64,000 nucleotides of DNA from JAGPUQ01 sp041594335 (GTDB lineage: Bacteria; Pseudomonadota; Gammaproteobacteria; Pseudomonadales; Porticoccaceae), in assembly GCA_041594335.1 (NCBI GenBank), contig JBFHML010000001.1:53700-117699 (forward strand), given 5' to 3'. This document shows, in pieces, positions 8,110-15,402 of this stretch. Both the position numbers and the translations under genes were made by a program. Numbering within the stretch: the first letter of the stretch is position 1; every line of letters begins with the position of its first letter. The notes beneath the pieces are model-generated. The model made no database searches. It was not told where the DNA came from and saw only the letters and a program-made list of their open reading frames with translations.

Positions 8110-8346
8110 TCAGCCCAGGTTGTTTTCGATATAGTCGATCGCATCCTGGACGGTAGCCAGCTTTTCAGCGTCTTCGTCGGGGATTTCGGTGTCGAATTCC
8201 TCTTCGAGGGCCATGATCAGCTCCACCGTATCCAGCGAGTCGGCGCCGAGATCATCGATAAAAGAAGAATCGGGCTTGACGTCTTCTTCCTTGACCCCCA
8301 GCTGCTCGGCAACCATTTTGATGACGCGCTCTCGTGTGTTGCTCAT
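8110..8346 (-). CDS. acpP: Acyl carrier protein
   Basis: 78 residues, very acidic. It carries growing fatty acyl chains on a phosphopantetheine arm attached to the serine of DSLDTVELIMALEEEF. The N-terminal STRERVIKMVAEQLG-type helix and the DDLGADSLD motif are textbook. An AGGAG lies upstream at a rather long spacing. It has its own candidate promoter in the 155-nt gap after fabG, as expected for a highly expressed gene. Confidence 0.97.
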   Translation of the reverse strand: MSNTRERVIKMVAEQLGVKEEDVKPDSSFIDDLGADSLDTVELIMALEEEFDTEIPDEDAEKLATVQDAIDYIENNLG

Positions 8347-8445
8347 GATTAACCATCACTCCTGTTGTGCCACATGTTATGTGAGACGGCTCCGGTCGGC
8401 GGCCTGGTGCCGTTGGAGCCAGAGCGCTCCGCGGTAACGGCGCGC

Positions 8446-8473
8446 ATTTTACCCAAAAACCCTTAGCGCGTAA
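8446..8473 (-). promoter_or_regulatory. Candidate acpP promoter
   Basis: Minus-strand TTACGC, a 16-nt spacer and TAAAAT, inside the fabG-acpP gap. It would give an mRNA leader of roughly 95 nt containing GC-rich inverted repeats. The -10 is good, the -35 mediocre. Confidence 0.45.
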
Positions 8474-8501
8474 CTGCCGCGATAGGTTCCCGCCAAAACG
8501 T

Positions 8502-9245
8502 TCAACCCATGTACATACCGCCATTGATCTGAATCGTCTCACCGGTGATGTACGCCCCGCCGTCACCGGCGAGGAACACCACCATGGCGGCGATTTCCTC
8601 GGGTTGGCCCAATCTGCCCAGCGGGATGCTGGAAAGCATCGCTGTTCGACTCGCCTCGGGCAGTTCTCGCGTCATATCGGTATCGATAAAGCCCGGCGCA
8701 ATGGTGTTAACGGTAATGCCGCGCGAGCCCAACTCTTTCGCTAGGGAACGGCCAAAGCCCTCGACGCCCGCTTTGGTGGCAGCGTAGTTGGCCTGCCCTG
8801 CATTACCCATGGATCCCACCACCGAGCTGATATTGATGATGCGTCCCCACCGCGCCCGGGTCATGGGTCGCGCGCAACTCTTGCTCAGCCGATAGACGGC
8901 CCCCAGATTGGTTTCAATGACATCGCTCCACTCCGTCTCCTTCATGCGCAGCAGCAGATTATCGCGGGTGACACCGGCATTGTTGACCAGGATCTGAGGG
9001 GCACCGAAGGCTTCTTCCACTGCCTGAACGACCGTTGTTACGGCGTCGGCGTCGCGCACATCGAGGGCCATCCCCTGCCCCCGGATCTCCAGTTTCTGGA
9101 GCCGCTCGGTGATTCGTTTCGCACCAGCTTCCGTGGTCGCAGTGCCCACCACGATCGCTCCAGCTTTGCCCAACGCATCGGCAATCGCCGCTCCGATGCC
9201 GCGAGAGGCCCCGGTGACCAAGGCAACCTTATCCGAAAGACTCAT
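8502..9245 (-). CDS. fabG: 3-oxoacyl-[ACP] reductase
   Basis: 247 residues, classical short-chain dehydrogenase. It uses NADPH to reduce beta-ketoacyl-ACP in fatty acid elongation. Motifs: TGASRGIG cofactor loop at 12-19, NNAGVTRDNLLLRM, catalytic serine in NISSVVGSMGN, and YAATKAG with the catalytic tyrosine and lysine. The C-terminal AYITGETIQINGGMYMG is the usual FabG ending. A GGAG lies 9 nt before the ATG. It lies between fabD and acpP in the standard order. Confidence 0.97.
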   Translation of the reverse strand: MSLSDKVALVTGASRGIGAAIADALGKAGAIVVGTATTEAGAKRITERLQKLEIRGQGMALDVRDADAVTTVVQAVEEAFGAPQILVNNAGVTRDNLLLRMKETEWSDVIETNLGAVYRLSKSCARPMTRARWGRIINISSVVGSMGNAGQANYAATKAGVEGFGRSLAKELGSRGITVNTIAPGFIDTDMTRELPEASRTAMLSSIPLGRLGQPEEIAAMVVFLAGDGGAYITGETIQINGGMYMG

Positions 9246-9277
9246 TGCTCGATTCTCCGTAGTTCAAAACGGGTAGG

Positions 9278-10219
9278 TCAGCCCGCCACAGCCGCCAGGG
9301 CGGCATCTAGACTGGCCCCATCCTCCGTGGCATAGGACGCGATCTCCGGCGCGATGCGCTTGTTGAGACCGGCGAGAACCCGCCCGGGACCGCATTCAAC
9401 CGCCACTCGGACCCCGGCACCCCGGAGAGCGGCCACGCAATCCACCCAGGGGACAGGACTGTAAATTTGCTCGGCCATAAGCCGGCGAATGACGGCGGGA
9501 TCGGCTTCCGTACGAGCATGCACGTTGTGAATCACAGGGATCGCCGGCGCCGTGAAGGCGGTCGCAGCAATATCTGCGGCCAGCCGCTCGGCGGCGGGCC
9601 GCATCAAGGGGGTATGAAAAGGCGCGCTCACGGGCAGTGCCAAAGCGCGCTTGGCACCGGCGCGCTTGCAAGCCTCGACGGCGCGCTGCACTGCCCCAGC
9701 ATGGCCGGCAATCACCACTTGGCCCGGGGCATTGTAATTGACCGCCTGCACAATCTCCCCATCGACCGCAGCGCTATTACAGCAATCTTCGATCTGGGCT
9801 GTCTCCAACCCCATCACCGCGGCCATGGCACCTACACCGGCGGGCACCGCTTCCTGCATGTAAGCACCGCGCTTACGCACGAGTTCTACTGCATCCTCAA
9901 AGCCCACCACACCGGCACAGACCAAAGCTGACCACTCTCCGAGACTGTGCCCGGCAAGCAGCACAGGCCGAGCACCACCCAACTCTCCCCACAGTCGCCA
10001 CAAGGCAACACTGGCGGTGAGCAACAACGGTTGGGTCCGCTCTGTCTGCGCGATTTCCTCGGCGCTACCCCGCTGACACAGCGCCCAAAGATCGTAACCA
10101 AGGGGCCGCGAGGCTTCTGCGAAGGTTTCTAGCACCTGTGGATAGGTAGCGGCCAGGTCTGACAACATGCCAATTTTCTGCGACCCCTGACCGGGGAAAA
10201 CGAAGGCAAGCGTATTCAA
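9278..10219 (-). CDS. fabD: Malonyl-CoA:ACP transacylase
   Basis: 313 residues. It moves malonyl groups from CoA to acyl carrier protein, supplying the extender unit for fatty acid synthesis. The N-terminal AFVFPGQGSQ and the nucleophile elbow GHSLGEWSAL (active-site serine near residue 92) define the family. The catalytic histidine is in VSAPFHTPLM. The start codon is TTG with GAGG 7 nt upstream. It begins 9 nt after the plsX stop; fabH, which lies between plsX and fabD in E. coli, is absent as in Pseudomonas. Confidence 0.96.
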   Translation of the reverse strand: MNTLAFVFPGQGSQKIGMLSDLAATYPQVLETFAEASRPLGYDLWALCQRGSAEEIAQTERTQPLLLTASVALWRLWGELGGARPVLLAGHSLGEWSALVCAGVVGFEDAVELVRKRGAYMQEAVPAGVGAMAAVMGLETAQIEDCCNSAAVDGEIVQAVNYNAPGQVVIAGHAGAVQRAVEACKRAGAKRALALPVSAPFHTPLMRPAAERLAADIAATAFTAPAIPVIHNVHARTEADPAVIRRLMAEQIYSPVPWVDCVAALRGAGVRVAVECGPGRVLAGLNKRIAPEIASYATEDGASLDAALAAVAG

Positions 10220-10228
10220 TGGAAATCC

Positions 10229-11242
10229 TCAAAATCCGTCGTGTTTCGAATGCTCTGGGCGGGGCTGGGCGAGATACTGAGCGATCCGCTCGGGTAATCG
10301 GCCGCGCGCCTCCGCCAACGCTGCGGACAAGGCGTAGCCGAAGCCGGCAGCATCAACGCCGCCGTGACTCTTGACCACTACCCCACGCAGACCCAGCAGG
10401 GAGGCCCCATTGTATTGATTGGGATCCAGGAAACCGAATGCTTCGGCGAGCAGCGGCCGAGCGGCCCATCGCCGCCAAACACCGCGGGATTCTCGCAGAC
10501 GACAGAGCAACAAGCGCGCCAACCCCTCGATGGATTTCAACGCCACGTTGCCGACAAAGCCATCACAGACCACCAGATCCACCCGCCCCAACAGTATCTG
10601 ATCGCCTTCCACAAACCCCCGGTAGTCGACACTGGCGTCCGCCTCCAGCAATGCCGCCGCCGCCTTGACGACGCGGTTGCCCTTGCCCCCCTCGGCGCCG
10701 ACATTAAGCAGTGCCACACGCGGGCGCCCACCCCGCTCCGCAACCTGCAAGAGCGCTGAACCCATACGCGCAAACTGATGAAGCTGCGCCGCGTCACAAT
10801 CGACGTTGGCGCCAAGATCGAGGAGACAAACTCTGCCCTCGGCGGCGGGCACCCGAGTACAGAGCGCGGGACGTTCGATGCCCGGCAGCGTGCCCAGTGC
10901 GGCCATACCCATGGCCATCAGACTTCCAGTATCCCCTGCGCTGACACAGGCGTCGGCTTCGCCTTCGGCCACAGCCTGAAGCGCCCGCCACATTGAAGAG
11001 TCTCGCTTGTGACGCACAGCCTGGGCCGGCCGATCGTCGCGCTCGACACGTTGCGAACACTCTACCAAGGAGAGACGCCCGGTGCGGTCCGGACCCAGCC
11101 CCCGAAGCAGCGCGGGCTGACCGTACAGCTGTACCCGGGCGTCCGGATAATCCTGAAGAAAAGCCGCCACCGCAGGCACGGTAACGGCCGGGCCGTGGTC
11201 TCCCCCCATCGCATCAACTGCGATGACCACGGTCTGGGACAA
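10229..11242 (-). CDS. plsX: Phosphate acyltransferase PlsX
   Basis: 337 residues from the TTG at 11242. It converts acyl-ACP to acyl-phosphate for phosphatidic acid synthesis. The N-terminal VAVDAMGGDHGP-type motif (seen as AVDAMGGDHGP), SAGDTGSLMA, and GFVGNVALKSIEG are family hallmarks. Start choice is uncertain: an ATG at 11293 would overlap rpmF by 46 nt, and a GTG at 11230 is also possible. I prefer the TTG because it places the conserved motif at the same distance from the N-terminus as in E. coli PlsX and follows rpmF directly. Confidence 0.93.
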   Translation of the reverse strand: MSQTVVIAVDAMGGDHGPAVTVPAVAAFLQDYPDARVQLYGQPALLRGLGPDRTGRLSLVECSQRVERDDRPAQAVRHKRDSSMWRALQAVAEGEADACVSAGDTGSLMAMGMAALGTLPGIERPALCTRVPAAEGRVCLLDLGANVDCDAAQLHQFARMGSALLQVAERGGRPRVALLNVGAEGGKGNRVVKAAAALLEADASVDYRGFVEGDQILLGRVDLVVCDGFVGNVALKSIEGLARLLLCRLRESRGVWRRWAARPLLAEAFGFLDPNQYNGASLLGLRGVVVKSHGGVDAAGFGYALSAALAEARGRLPERIAQYLAQPRPEHSKHDGF

Positions 11243-11246
11243 AGGC

Positions 11247-11426
11247 TCAGTCGTTATCGGTTTCGACGACCTTGCGACCCCGATAGAAACCATCCGCGGT
11301 CACATGGTGGCGACGGTGCTTCTCCCCACTCACACTGTCGACCGACAGGGTGGGTCCACTGAGGGCGTCGTGGGAACGGCGCATGCCTCGCTTGGAGCGG
11401 GTCTTGCGATCCTGTTGTACGGCCAT
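11247..11426 (-). CDS. rpmF: 50S ribosomal protein L32
   Basis: A 59-residue protein read directly from the sequence: it begins MAVQQDRKTRSKRGMRRSHD and ends KVVETDND. The basic N-terminus with the RKTRSKRGMRRSHDAL pattern is the L32 signature. It lacks the four-cysteine zinc motif, like other gammaproteobacterial L32 forms. GGAG lies 6 nt before the ATG. It sits between yceD and plsX, the order conserved across proteobacteria, so ribosome and lipid synthesis are coregulated. Confidence 0.97.
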   Translation of the reverse strand: MAVQQDRKTRSKRGMRRSHDALSGPTLSVDSVSGEKHRRHHVTADGFYRGRKVVETDND

Positions 11427-11483
11427 GGTGCTCTCCCGGGCTGCTGCCCGTCCTTCGTTGATGATATCCGACCGCGAGCGTAT

Positions 11484-12002
11484 TCAGCGCTGCGGCTTGA
11501 GTCGCTCAAGCACCCGAAAGGGGCTCTCCTTCCCGCTCGCCTGCCCGGCGTCGGCCAGTCTTGGCTGACAGGATGTATCCGCGTGCGCCGCAACAATCGG
11601 CAGCGCCAGCAGTATCTCTTCCTCGATGAGTTCGAACAGGTCGAGCTCCTCCTCCGCGAGCACGCAAGGGTCCAGCCGCGCCGGCAGCGATTCCGCCTCG
11701 GTATCGCCGCGCACTAAGCCCAGGGCCGGTGCCGCGCGCACCGCTAACGCCATCGGCTCCAGACAGCGTTCACAGGTGACAGTCACCTGTGCGGTCACCT
11801 GACCGTGGATCTCAGGGACACCACCATCCCCAGGGCTGAACTGCAGCTCTGCGATCACCCGCGGTCCGACTTCGCGCACCGCCTCAACAACCCGCGGCAG
11901 TGCCTGCTGCGGAACCACACCCAACAAGTGCTGCCCCCGGGCAGCCAGCTTCCGGGCCACTACGGTGCGCGGCAAGCTCGGCATCGCGGCATCTGTGCTC
12001 AT
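11484..12002 (-). CDS. yceD: YceD family (DUF177) protein, 23S rRNA accumulation factor
   Basis: 172 residues. DUF177 proteins precede rpmF in most bacteria and have been linked to 23S rRNA accumulation and processing. The conserved pair of cysteines appears in TVTCERCLEPMAL, and an acidic stretch near LAEEELDLFELIEEEILLALP matches the family core. The ATG at 12002 has no ribosome site. The near-consensus promoter just upstream would start transcription only a few bases before it, suggesting a leaderless message. Confidence 0.9.
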   Translation of the reverse strand: MSTDAAMPSLPRTVVARKLAARGQHLLGVVPQQALPRVVEAVREVGPRVIAELQFSPGDGGVPEIHGQVTAQVTVTCERCLEPMALAVRAAPALGLVRGDTEAESLPARLDPCVLAEEELDLFELIEEEILLALPIVAAHADTSCQPRLADAGQASGKESPFRVLERLKPQR

Positions 12003-12011
12003 CGCGGCGCG

Positions 12012-12040
12012 ATTCTAGGGATAGCTGCTTGATCTGTCAA
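12012..12040 (-). promoter_or_regulatory. Sigma-70 promoter of the yceD-rpmF-plsX-fab operon
   Basis: Minus-strand TTGACA (12035-12040), exactly 17 nt, then TAGAAT (12012-12017). This is the best promoter match in the window. The predicted transcription start, about 7 nt on, falls within a few bases of the yceD ATG at 12002. Confidence 0.8.
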
Positions 12041-12058
12041 AAAAAATCTGGGCATAGT
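12029..12058 (+). promoter_or_regulatory. Candidate maf promoter
   Basis: TTGATC, an 18-nt spacer containing an A8 run, and CATAGT. It overlaps the divergent yceD promoter, so the two could compete for polymerase. The -10 is weak. Confidence 0.35.
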
Positions 12059-12084
12059 GCGGCCTTTTCGTCAACGAGAAGCAG

Positions 12085-12660
12085 ATGCGGATCATTCTGG
12101 CTTCGGCATCGCCGTATCGCGGCGAGCTCCTTGCCCGGCTGGGCCTGCCTTTCGATCAAGCGCCCGCGGCCGTGGACGAGACCCCGCTCCCTGGGGAATC
12201 CGCCGCTGAAATCGCCCAGCGCCTGGCCGTCGCCAAAGCCCAAACACTCGCCCCCGTTTATCCCGGAGCGATCATCATCGGCTCAGACCAGACTGTCGAC
12301 TGCAACGGCACTTTGTTGGGCAAACCCGGCGATTTTTCTACCGCCTGCGCCCAACTCGAGCAACTGTCCGGCAACCACGCTCGCTTCTACACCGCGATCG
12401 CGCTGCGGGATACCCGGGAGCATCGCCTACTCCAGGATATCGCGATAATCGACGTCAGTTTCCGCAACCTAGAACGCAAAGAAATCGAACGCTATCTGCG
12501 GCGTGAAACTCCGTTCGATTGTGCCGGCAGCTTCAAGGTCGAAGGGCTTGGAATCAGCTTGCTCGAGGCAGTACATAGCGACGATCCGACGGCACTGATC
12601 GGCCTGCCGCTGATTTCCCTGCGCCGCTCGCTCGCCAAATTGGGAGTGCCGGTTCCCTGA
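12085..12660 (+). CDS. Maf/YceF-type nucleoside triphosphate pyrophosphatase (likely m7GTP)
   Basis: 191 residues. It opens with the Maf signature ILASASPYRGELLARLGLPF and continues with VDETPLPGESAAEIAQRLA and GSDQTVDCNG. These house-cleaning enzymes hydrolyse modified nucleotides. The YceF subfamily, which is the one found next to yceD-rpmF-plsX in gammaproteobacteria, prefers 7-methyl-GTP. The signature and neighbourhood support that subfamily; substrate choice is inferred. A weak GAGAAG ribosome site precedes the ATG. It is divergent from yceD and convergent with rluC. Confidence 0.92.
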   Translation: MRIILASASPYRGELLARLGLPFDQAPAAVDETPLPGESAAEIAQRLAVAKAQTLAPVYPGAIIIGSDQTVDCNGTLLGKPGDFSTACAQLEQLSGNHARFYTAIALRDTREHRLLQDIAIIDVSFRNLERKEIERYLRRETPFDCAGSFKVEGLGISLLEAVHSDDPTALIGLPLISLRRSLAKLGVPVP

Positions 12661-12703
12661 CTAGAGCACTACATCGACCAGAGACAACGCCAACCGTCAG
12701 CAA

Positions 12704-13666
12704 TCACGTGGTGTCGGAGGCCAGATTTCTGATCACGCACGCCAAATCCTCCGGCAGAGGCGCAACACAGCGAGCCCTACTGCCGTCGAGGGCCTTGAAC
12801 TCTAGCGCTGCCGCGTGGAGAAACAGCCGATTGAGGCCCAACTCGCGCAAGGCTCCGTTAGCATCCCGCGCCCCATATTTGGCATCCCCCGCGATCGGGA
12901 ATCCCATGAGCTGGCAATGTACGCGGATTTGGTGCGTTCGCCCTGTGCCCAACCGCGCCTCCAGCAAAGTGTGGCCCGGCAAATAGCGCTGCACACGGAA
13001 ATGGGTCACTGCAGACTTGCCGGCGACGTCCGCGCGCACGATCCGCTCCCCGGAACTCAGCGTATTCTTGCGCAAGGGCGCGTTGACCTCCCGCAAGTCA
13101 CTGGGCCAATGCCCGACCACCAAAGCCTGGTAGTACTTACCGACACCGGCAGCGCGCATCTGCGCCTGCAAATCCACCAGCGCGGCCCGACTGCGGGCCA
13201 CCAAAAGGCACCCCGAGGTGTCCCTGTCCAAACGATGTACCAGATCCAGGTTTTGATCCGGATGCAGGGCACGCAGCGCCTCGATCACCCCGAAAGCCAA
13301 CCCGCTGCCGCCGTGCACGGCAATACCCGCGGGCTTATCGATTACCAACCAGCCATCCCCTTGGGCCAATACCCGGGCCGCAAATTCCGCACGCAGCGCC
13401 TGAGGAACCTGGAGCGCTGGCCTCGGCGCGGCATCTCTAACCGGCGGGAGACGCACGACATCGCCGATTGCCAGCCGATAGTCCGGACGCACGCGCTTGC
13501 GGTTGACTCGCACTTCCCCCTTACGAAGCAAGCGGTACACTCGTGATCTCGGCACGCCCTTGAGCGCCGACAGCAAATAATTATCGATCCGCTGACCGGC
13601 GTGCTGGGAGGTCACCTCCCTATGGCCAACCCCGGCAACCGGGCCACCAGGCCTGACCGCTGCCAA
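12704..13666 (-). CDS. rluC: Ribosomal large subunit pseudouridine synthase C (RluC type)
   Basis: 320 residues from the TTG at 13666. RluC converts specific uridines of 23S rRNA (positions 955, 2504 and 2580 in E. coli) to pseudouridine. An N-terminal S4 RNA-binding domain (SRVYRLLRKGEVRVNRKRV) precedes the catalytic domain with VHRLDRDTSGCLLVA, where the aspartate of HRLDRDT is catalytic. The frame is open for 23 more codons upstream. I chose the TTG because GGAG lies 7 nt before it, the -10 element lies between the two candidates, and the length then matches E. coli RluC (319). The usual neighbour rne is absent. Confidence 0.92.
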   Translation of the reverse strand: MAAVRPGGPVAGVGHREVTSQHAGQRIDNYLLSALKGVPRSRVYRLLRKGEVRVNRKRVRPDYRLAIGDVVRLPPVRDAAPRPALQVPQALRAEFAARVLAQGDGWLVIDKPAGIAVHGGSGLAFGVIEALRALHPDQNLDLVHRLDRDTSGCLLVARSRAALVDLQAQMRAAGVGKYYQALVVGHWPSDLREVNAPLRKNTLSSGERIVRADVAGKSAVTHFRVQRYLPGHTLLEARLGTGRTHQIRVHCQLMGFPIAGDAKYGARDANGALRELGLNRLFLHAAALEFKALDGSRARCVAPLPEDLACVIRNLASDTT

Positions 13667-13695
13667 TGTGACTCTCCTCACGTAAACCGGGCGCC

Positions 13696-13704
13696 AGTCT
13701 AGCA
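13696..13704 (-). promoter_or_regulatory. Extended -10 promoter for rluC
   Basis: Minus-strand TGCTAGACT, an extended -10 element (TGn plus TAGACT), about 30 nt upstream of the rluC TTG. No convincing -35 is visible, as is common for extended -10 promoters. Confidence 0.45.
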
Positions 13705-13767
13705 GCCCCCAAGCCAGCGACCGCGTCCGCACCACCTATTTTTCGCCGCACCATTCCGCGGGGACAG

Positions 13768-13796
13768 TTGACGCCATGTAGCTGGACTCTTACTAT
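13768..13796 (+). promoter_or_regulatory. Promoter of tRNA-Asn
   Basis: TTGACG (13768-13773), a 17-nt spacer and TACTAT (13791-13796). Transcription should begin near 13803, about 9 nt before the mature tRNA end, which fits short 5' leader removal by RNase P. Confidence 0.75.
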
Positions 13797-13811
13797 TGCG
13801 CACCCTGCCAC

Positions 13812-13887
13812 TCCGCCTTAGCTCAGTTGGTAGAGCAAATGACTGTTAATCATTGGGTCGCTGGTTCGAGCCCAGCAGGCGGAGCCA
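13812..13887 (+). tRNA. tRNA-Asn (anticodon GTT)
   Basis: 76 nt including an encoded CCA. The acceptor stem is TCCGCCT paired with AGGCGGA, the discriminator base is G, and CCA is at 13885-13887. The D arm reads AGCTCAGTTGGTAGAGC. The anticodon stem AATGA/TCATT encloses the loop CTGTTAA with anticodon GTT. The T arm is CTGG-TTCGAGC-CCAG. It stands alone between rluC and the comEA-like gene, and no integrated element follows it. Confidence 0.98.
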
Positions 13888-13986
13888 AATTTTCGACGCC
13901 GGACAGCATCGGCTAACCGACGTCACACCCCCGAGCCATAGCAGGAGCCAACGCCTTCTTGCTCGCGGCATGGGGGTATCCGACGG

Positions 13987-14013
13987 GGATCATGCCCCAG
14001 CGGGGCATGATCC
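13987..14013. repeat. Perfect 12-bp inverted repeat between tRNA-Asn and comEA-like gene
   Basis: GGATCATGCCCC and its exact complement separated by 3 nt (AGC). It lies between two convergent units, about 100 nt after the tRNA and 15 nt after the comEA-like stop. Neither strand has a strong T-tract behind it. A bidirectional transcription block or mRNA 3'-end stabiliser is the likely role. Confidence 0.7.
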
Positions 14014-14028
14014 GAACTTGCCTTTCTC

Positions 14029-14346
14029 CTAGAGCGAGATCTTGTCGGCGTTTTGCTCCAAGGTCGCCGCACCGATGCCTTTGACCTCAAGCAATTGCGC
14101 CTTGTCCTTGAAAGGGCCGTTTGCCTCGCGGTAAGCCACAATTGCCCGCGCCTTAGCAGGCCCAACACCGATCAACACCTCAGCGAGTTCTTCAGCACTG
14201 GCGGTATTGATGTTAATGGCCGCCAGCTGAGCTGTGGCACCGGCAGGCTCTGCCAACGCTCCCGGCCCCCAGAGCAAAGATAGCGGGGCGGCCATCAAAG
14301 CCATCAGGAACAGGGCTGCCTTGCCCCATTGACGTACGATTTTCAT
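14029..14346 (-). CDS. ComEA-like secreted helix-hairpin-helix protein
   Basis: 105 residues. A cleavable signal peptide (basic start, then AALFLMALMAAPLSLLW and an ALA-type cleavage site) leads to one ComEA-type double helix-hairpin-helix domain: ININTASAEELAE, GVGPAKARAIVAYRE and LLEVKGIGAATLEQN. Such small periplasmic proteins bind double-stranded DNA and can aid natural DNA uptake. Many gammaproteobacteria have one with no proven role. The ATG at 14346 has AAGGAG 6 nt upstream. pyrF upstream on the same strand ends in a terminator, so this gene probably has its own weak promoter or depends on readthrough. Confidence 0.88.
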   Translation of the reverse strand: MKIVRQWGKAALFLMALMAAPLSLLWGPGALAEPAGATAQLAAININTASAEELAEVLIGVGPAKARAIVAYREANGPFKDKAQLLEVKGIGAATLEQNADKISL

Positions 14347-14380
14347 GCTCAACTCCTTGCACTTTCGTGCTCCTTGTCAT

Positions 14381-14410
14381 CAAAAACGCGGTGCGATCAC
14401 TTCGCACCGC
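14381..14410 (-). terminator. Rho-independent terminator overlapping the pyrF stop
   Basis: Minus strand: 9-bp perfect stem GCGGTGCGA/TCGCACCGC around a 5-nt loop (AGTGA) that contains the pyrF TGA stop, followed by GTTTTTG. The upstream arm encodes the last codons of pyrF. It closes the gyrA-to-pyrF gene run. Confidence 0.85.
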
Positions 14411-15131
14411 TTTCATATTGGTAGATTCTTTGAGCGATGGCAACCAACGCCGCTGCCGGATCATCCGCCTGCGTAACAGGCCGCCCGACAACCAAATGGG
14501 TACTACCGGCAGCGAGCGCCGCCTCAGGGGTCATCACCCGGTGCTGGTCATCCCCGACCGCAGCGGCTACACGAATCCCCGGGGTGACGCGCAAGAAATC
14601 GTCCCCACATTGGGCGCGCACCGCCTGCGCTTCCTGCGCGGAACACACGACCCCGTCCAAGCCGCTGTAATGCGCCAGAGACGCCAAATGAGATACTTGA
14701 TCGACAAGCGAGCGGCATCCGCCGACTTCGTCGAAATCAGCCTGGCTCATACTGGTGAGCACCGTAACCGCTGTGATCAGAAGATCGGGGCGCATCGTGT
14801 TTCGCGCTTCGTGGGCGGCTCGCATCATGCTCGCACCGCCGCTGGCATGCACATTGATCATCCAGATTCCCAAACGCGCGGCAGCGGTTACCGCCTTGGC
14901 CACCGTGGAGGGAATGTCATGGAATTTCAAATCGAGGAAGACATCGAAACCGGCGGCAACCAGCCGTTCGACAAACGCCGGACCAGCAGCGGTAAACAGC
15001 TCCTTGCCGACCTTGAGACGACATAGATCGGCGCTTAGCCGCGACGCCAGCGCGAGTGCCGGATCAGCGGCCGGATAATCCAGGGCAACAATAATGCGGG
15101 GACCCGACGTCACCGGCGCCGCGGGGCTCAC
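14397..15131 (-). CDS. pyrF: Orotidine 5'-phosphate decarboxylase
   Basis: 244 residues from the GTG at 15131, which overlaps the lapA stop as GTGA. It decarboxylates OMP to UMP, the last step of pyrimidine synthesis. The catalytic DxKxxD motif is FLDLKFHDIPSTVAKA, the start of the barrel is RIIVALDYPA, and the phosphate-gripping loop is VVGRPVTQADDPAAA. The frame stays open further upstream within lapA, but the family start fits the GTG. The stop codon is inside a terminator hairpin. Confidence 0.95.
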   Translation of the reverse strand: MSPAAPVTSGPRIIVALDYPAADPALALASRLSADLCRLKVGKELFTAAGPAFVERLVAAGFDVFLDLKFHDIPSTVAKAVTAAARLGIWMINVHASGGASMMRAAHEARNTMRPDLLITAVTVLTSMSQADFDEVGGCRSLVDQVSHLASLAHYSGLDGVVCSAQEAQAVRAQCGDDFLRVTPGIRVAAAVGDDQHRVMTPEAALAAGSTHLVVGRPVTQADDPAAALVAIAQRIYQYESGAK

Positions 15132-15397
15132 TCTGCGCTCGGCCGTCGCGCGAGATCGCGCTCCAGACGGCGCCGCCGCAACCGCGCACTGGCAACTACC
15201 GGCCAAGTCGCGATGAGCGCCGCCACCACGCCAAGCAAAAACGCCGCGGCCAGCCAGATACCCAGGGGAAGACTACCCAGCGGGAAACCCAACAACACCA
15301 GCGGTGTCTCTTCTCCATTGTCCAGCACCAGCCAAAACCCCAGCACCGCGACTGCCACGATGATCAACAACCAGCCGAAAAAACGCAGCAGTCGCAT
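15128..15397 (-). CDS. lapA: LapA-like (YciS, DUF1049) inner-membrane protein
   Basis: 89 residues. Two hydrophobic segments (about residues 6-25 and 44-66) are joined by a loop with the LGFPLGSLPLGIWLAAAFLLG pattern typical of LapA; a basic RRRRLERDLARR tail follows. In E. coli LapA pairs with LapB to tune LpxC turnover and lipopolysaccharide assembly. The ATG at 15397 is preferred; a GTG at 15406 overlapping ihfB is possible. lapB, normally between lapA and pyrF in enterics, is not here. Confidence 0.85.
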   Translation of the reverse strand: MRLLRFFGWLLIIVAVAVLGFWLVLDNGEETPLVLLGFPLGSLPLGIWLAAAFLLGVVAALIATWPVVASARLRRRRLERDLARRPSAE

Positions 15398-15402
15398 CTG
15401 AG

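Noticed and set aside
13888..14028. Integrated element or att site at the tRNA-Asn 3' end
   Set aside because: No integrase gene and no repeat of the tRNA 3' end was seen nearby; the adjacent genes are ordinary.
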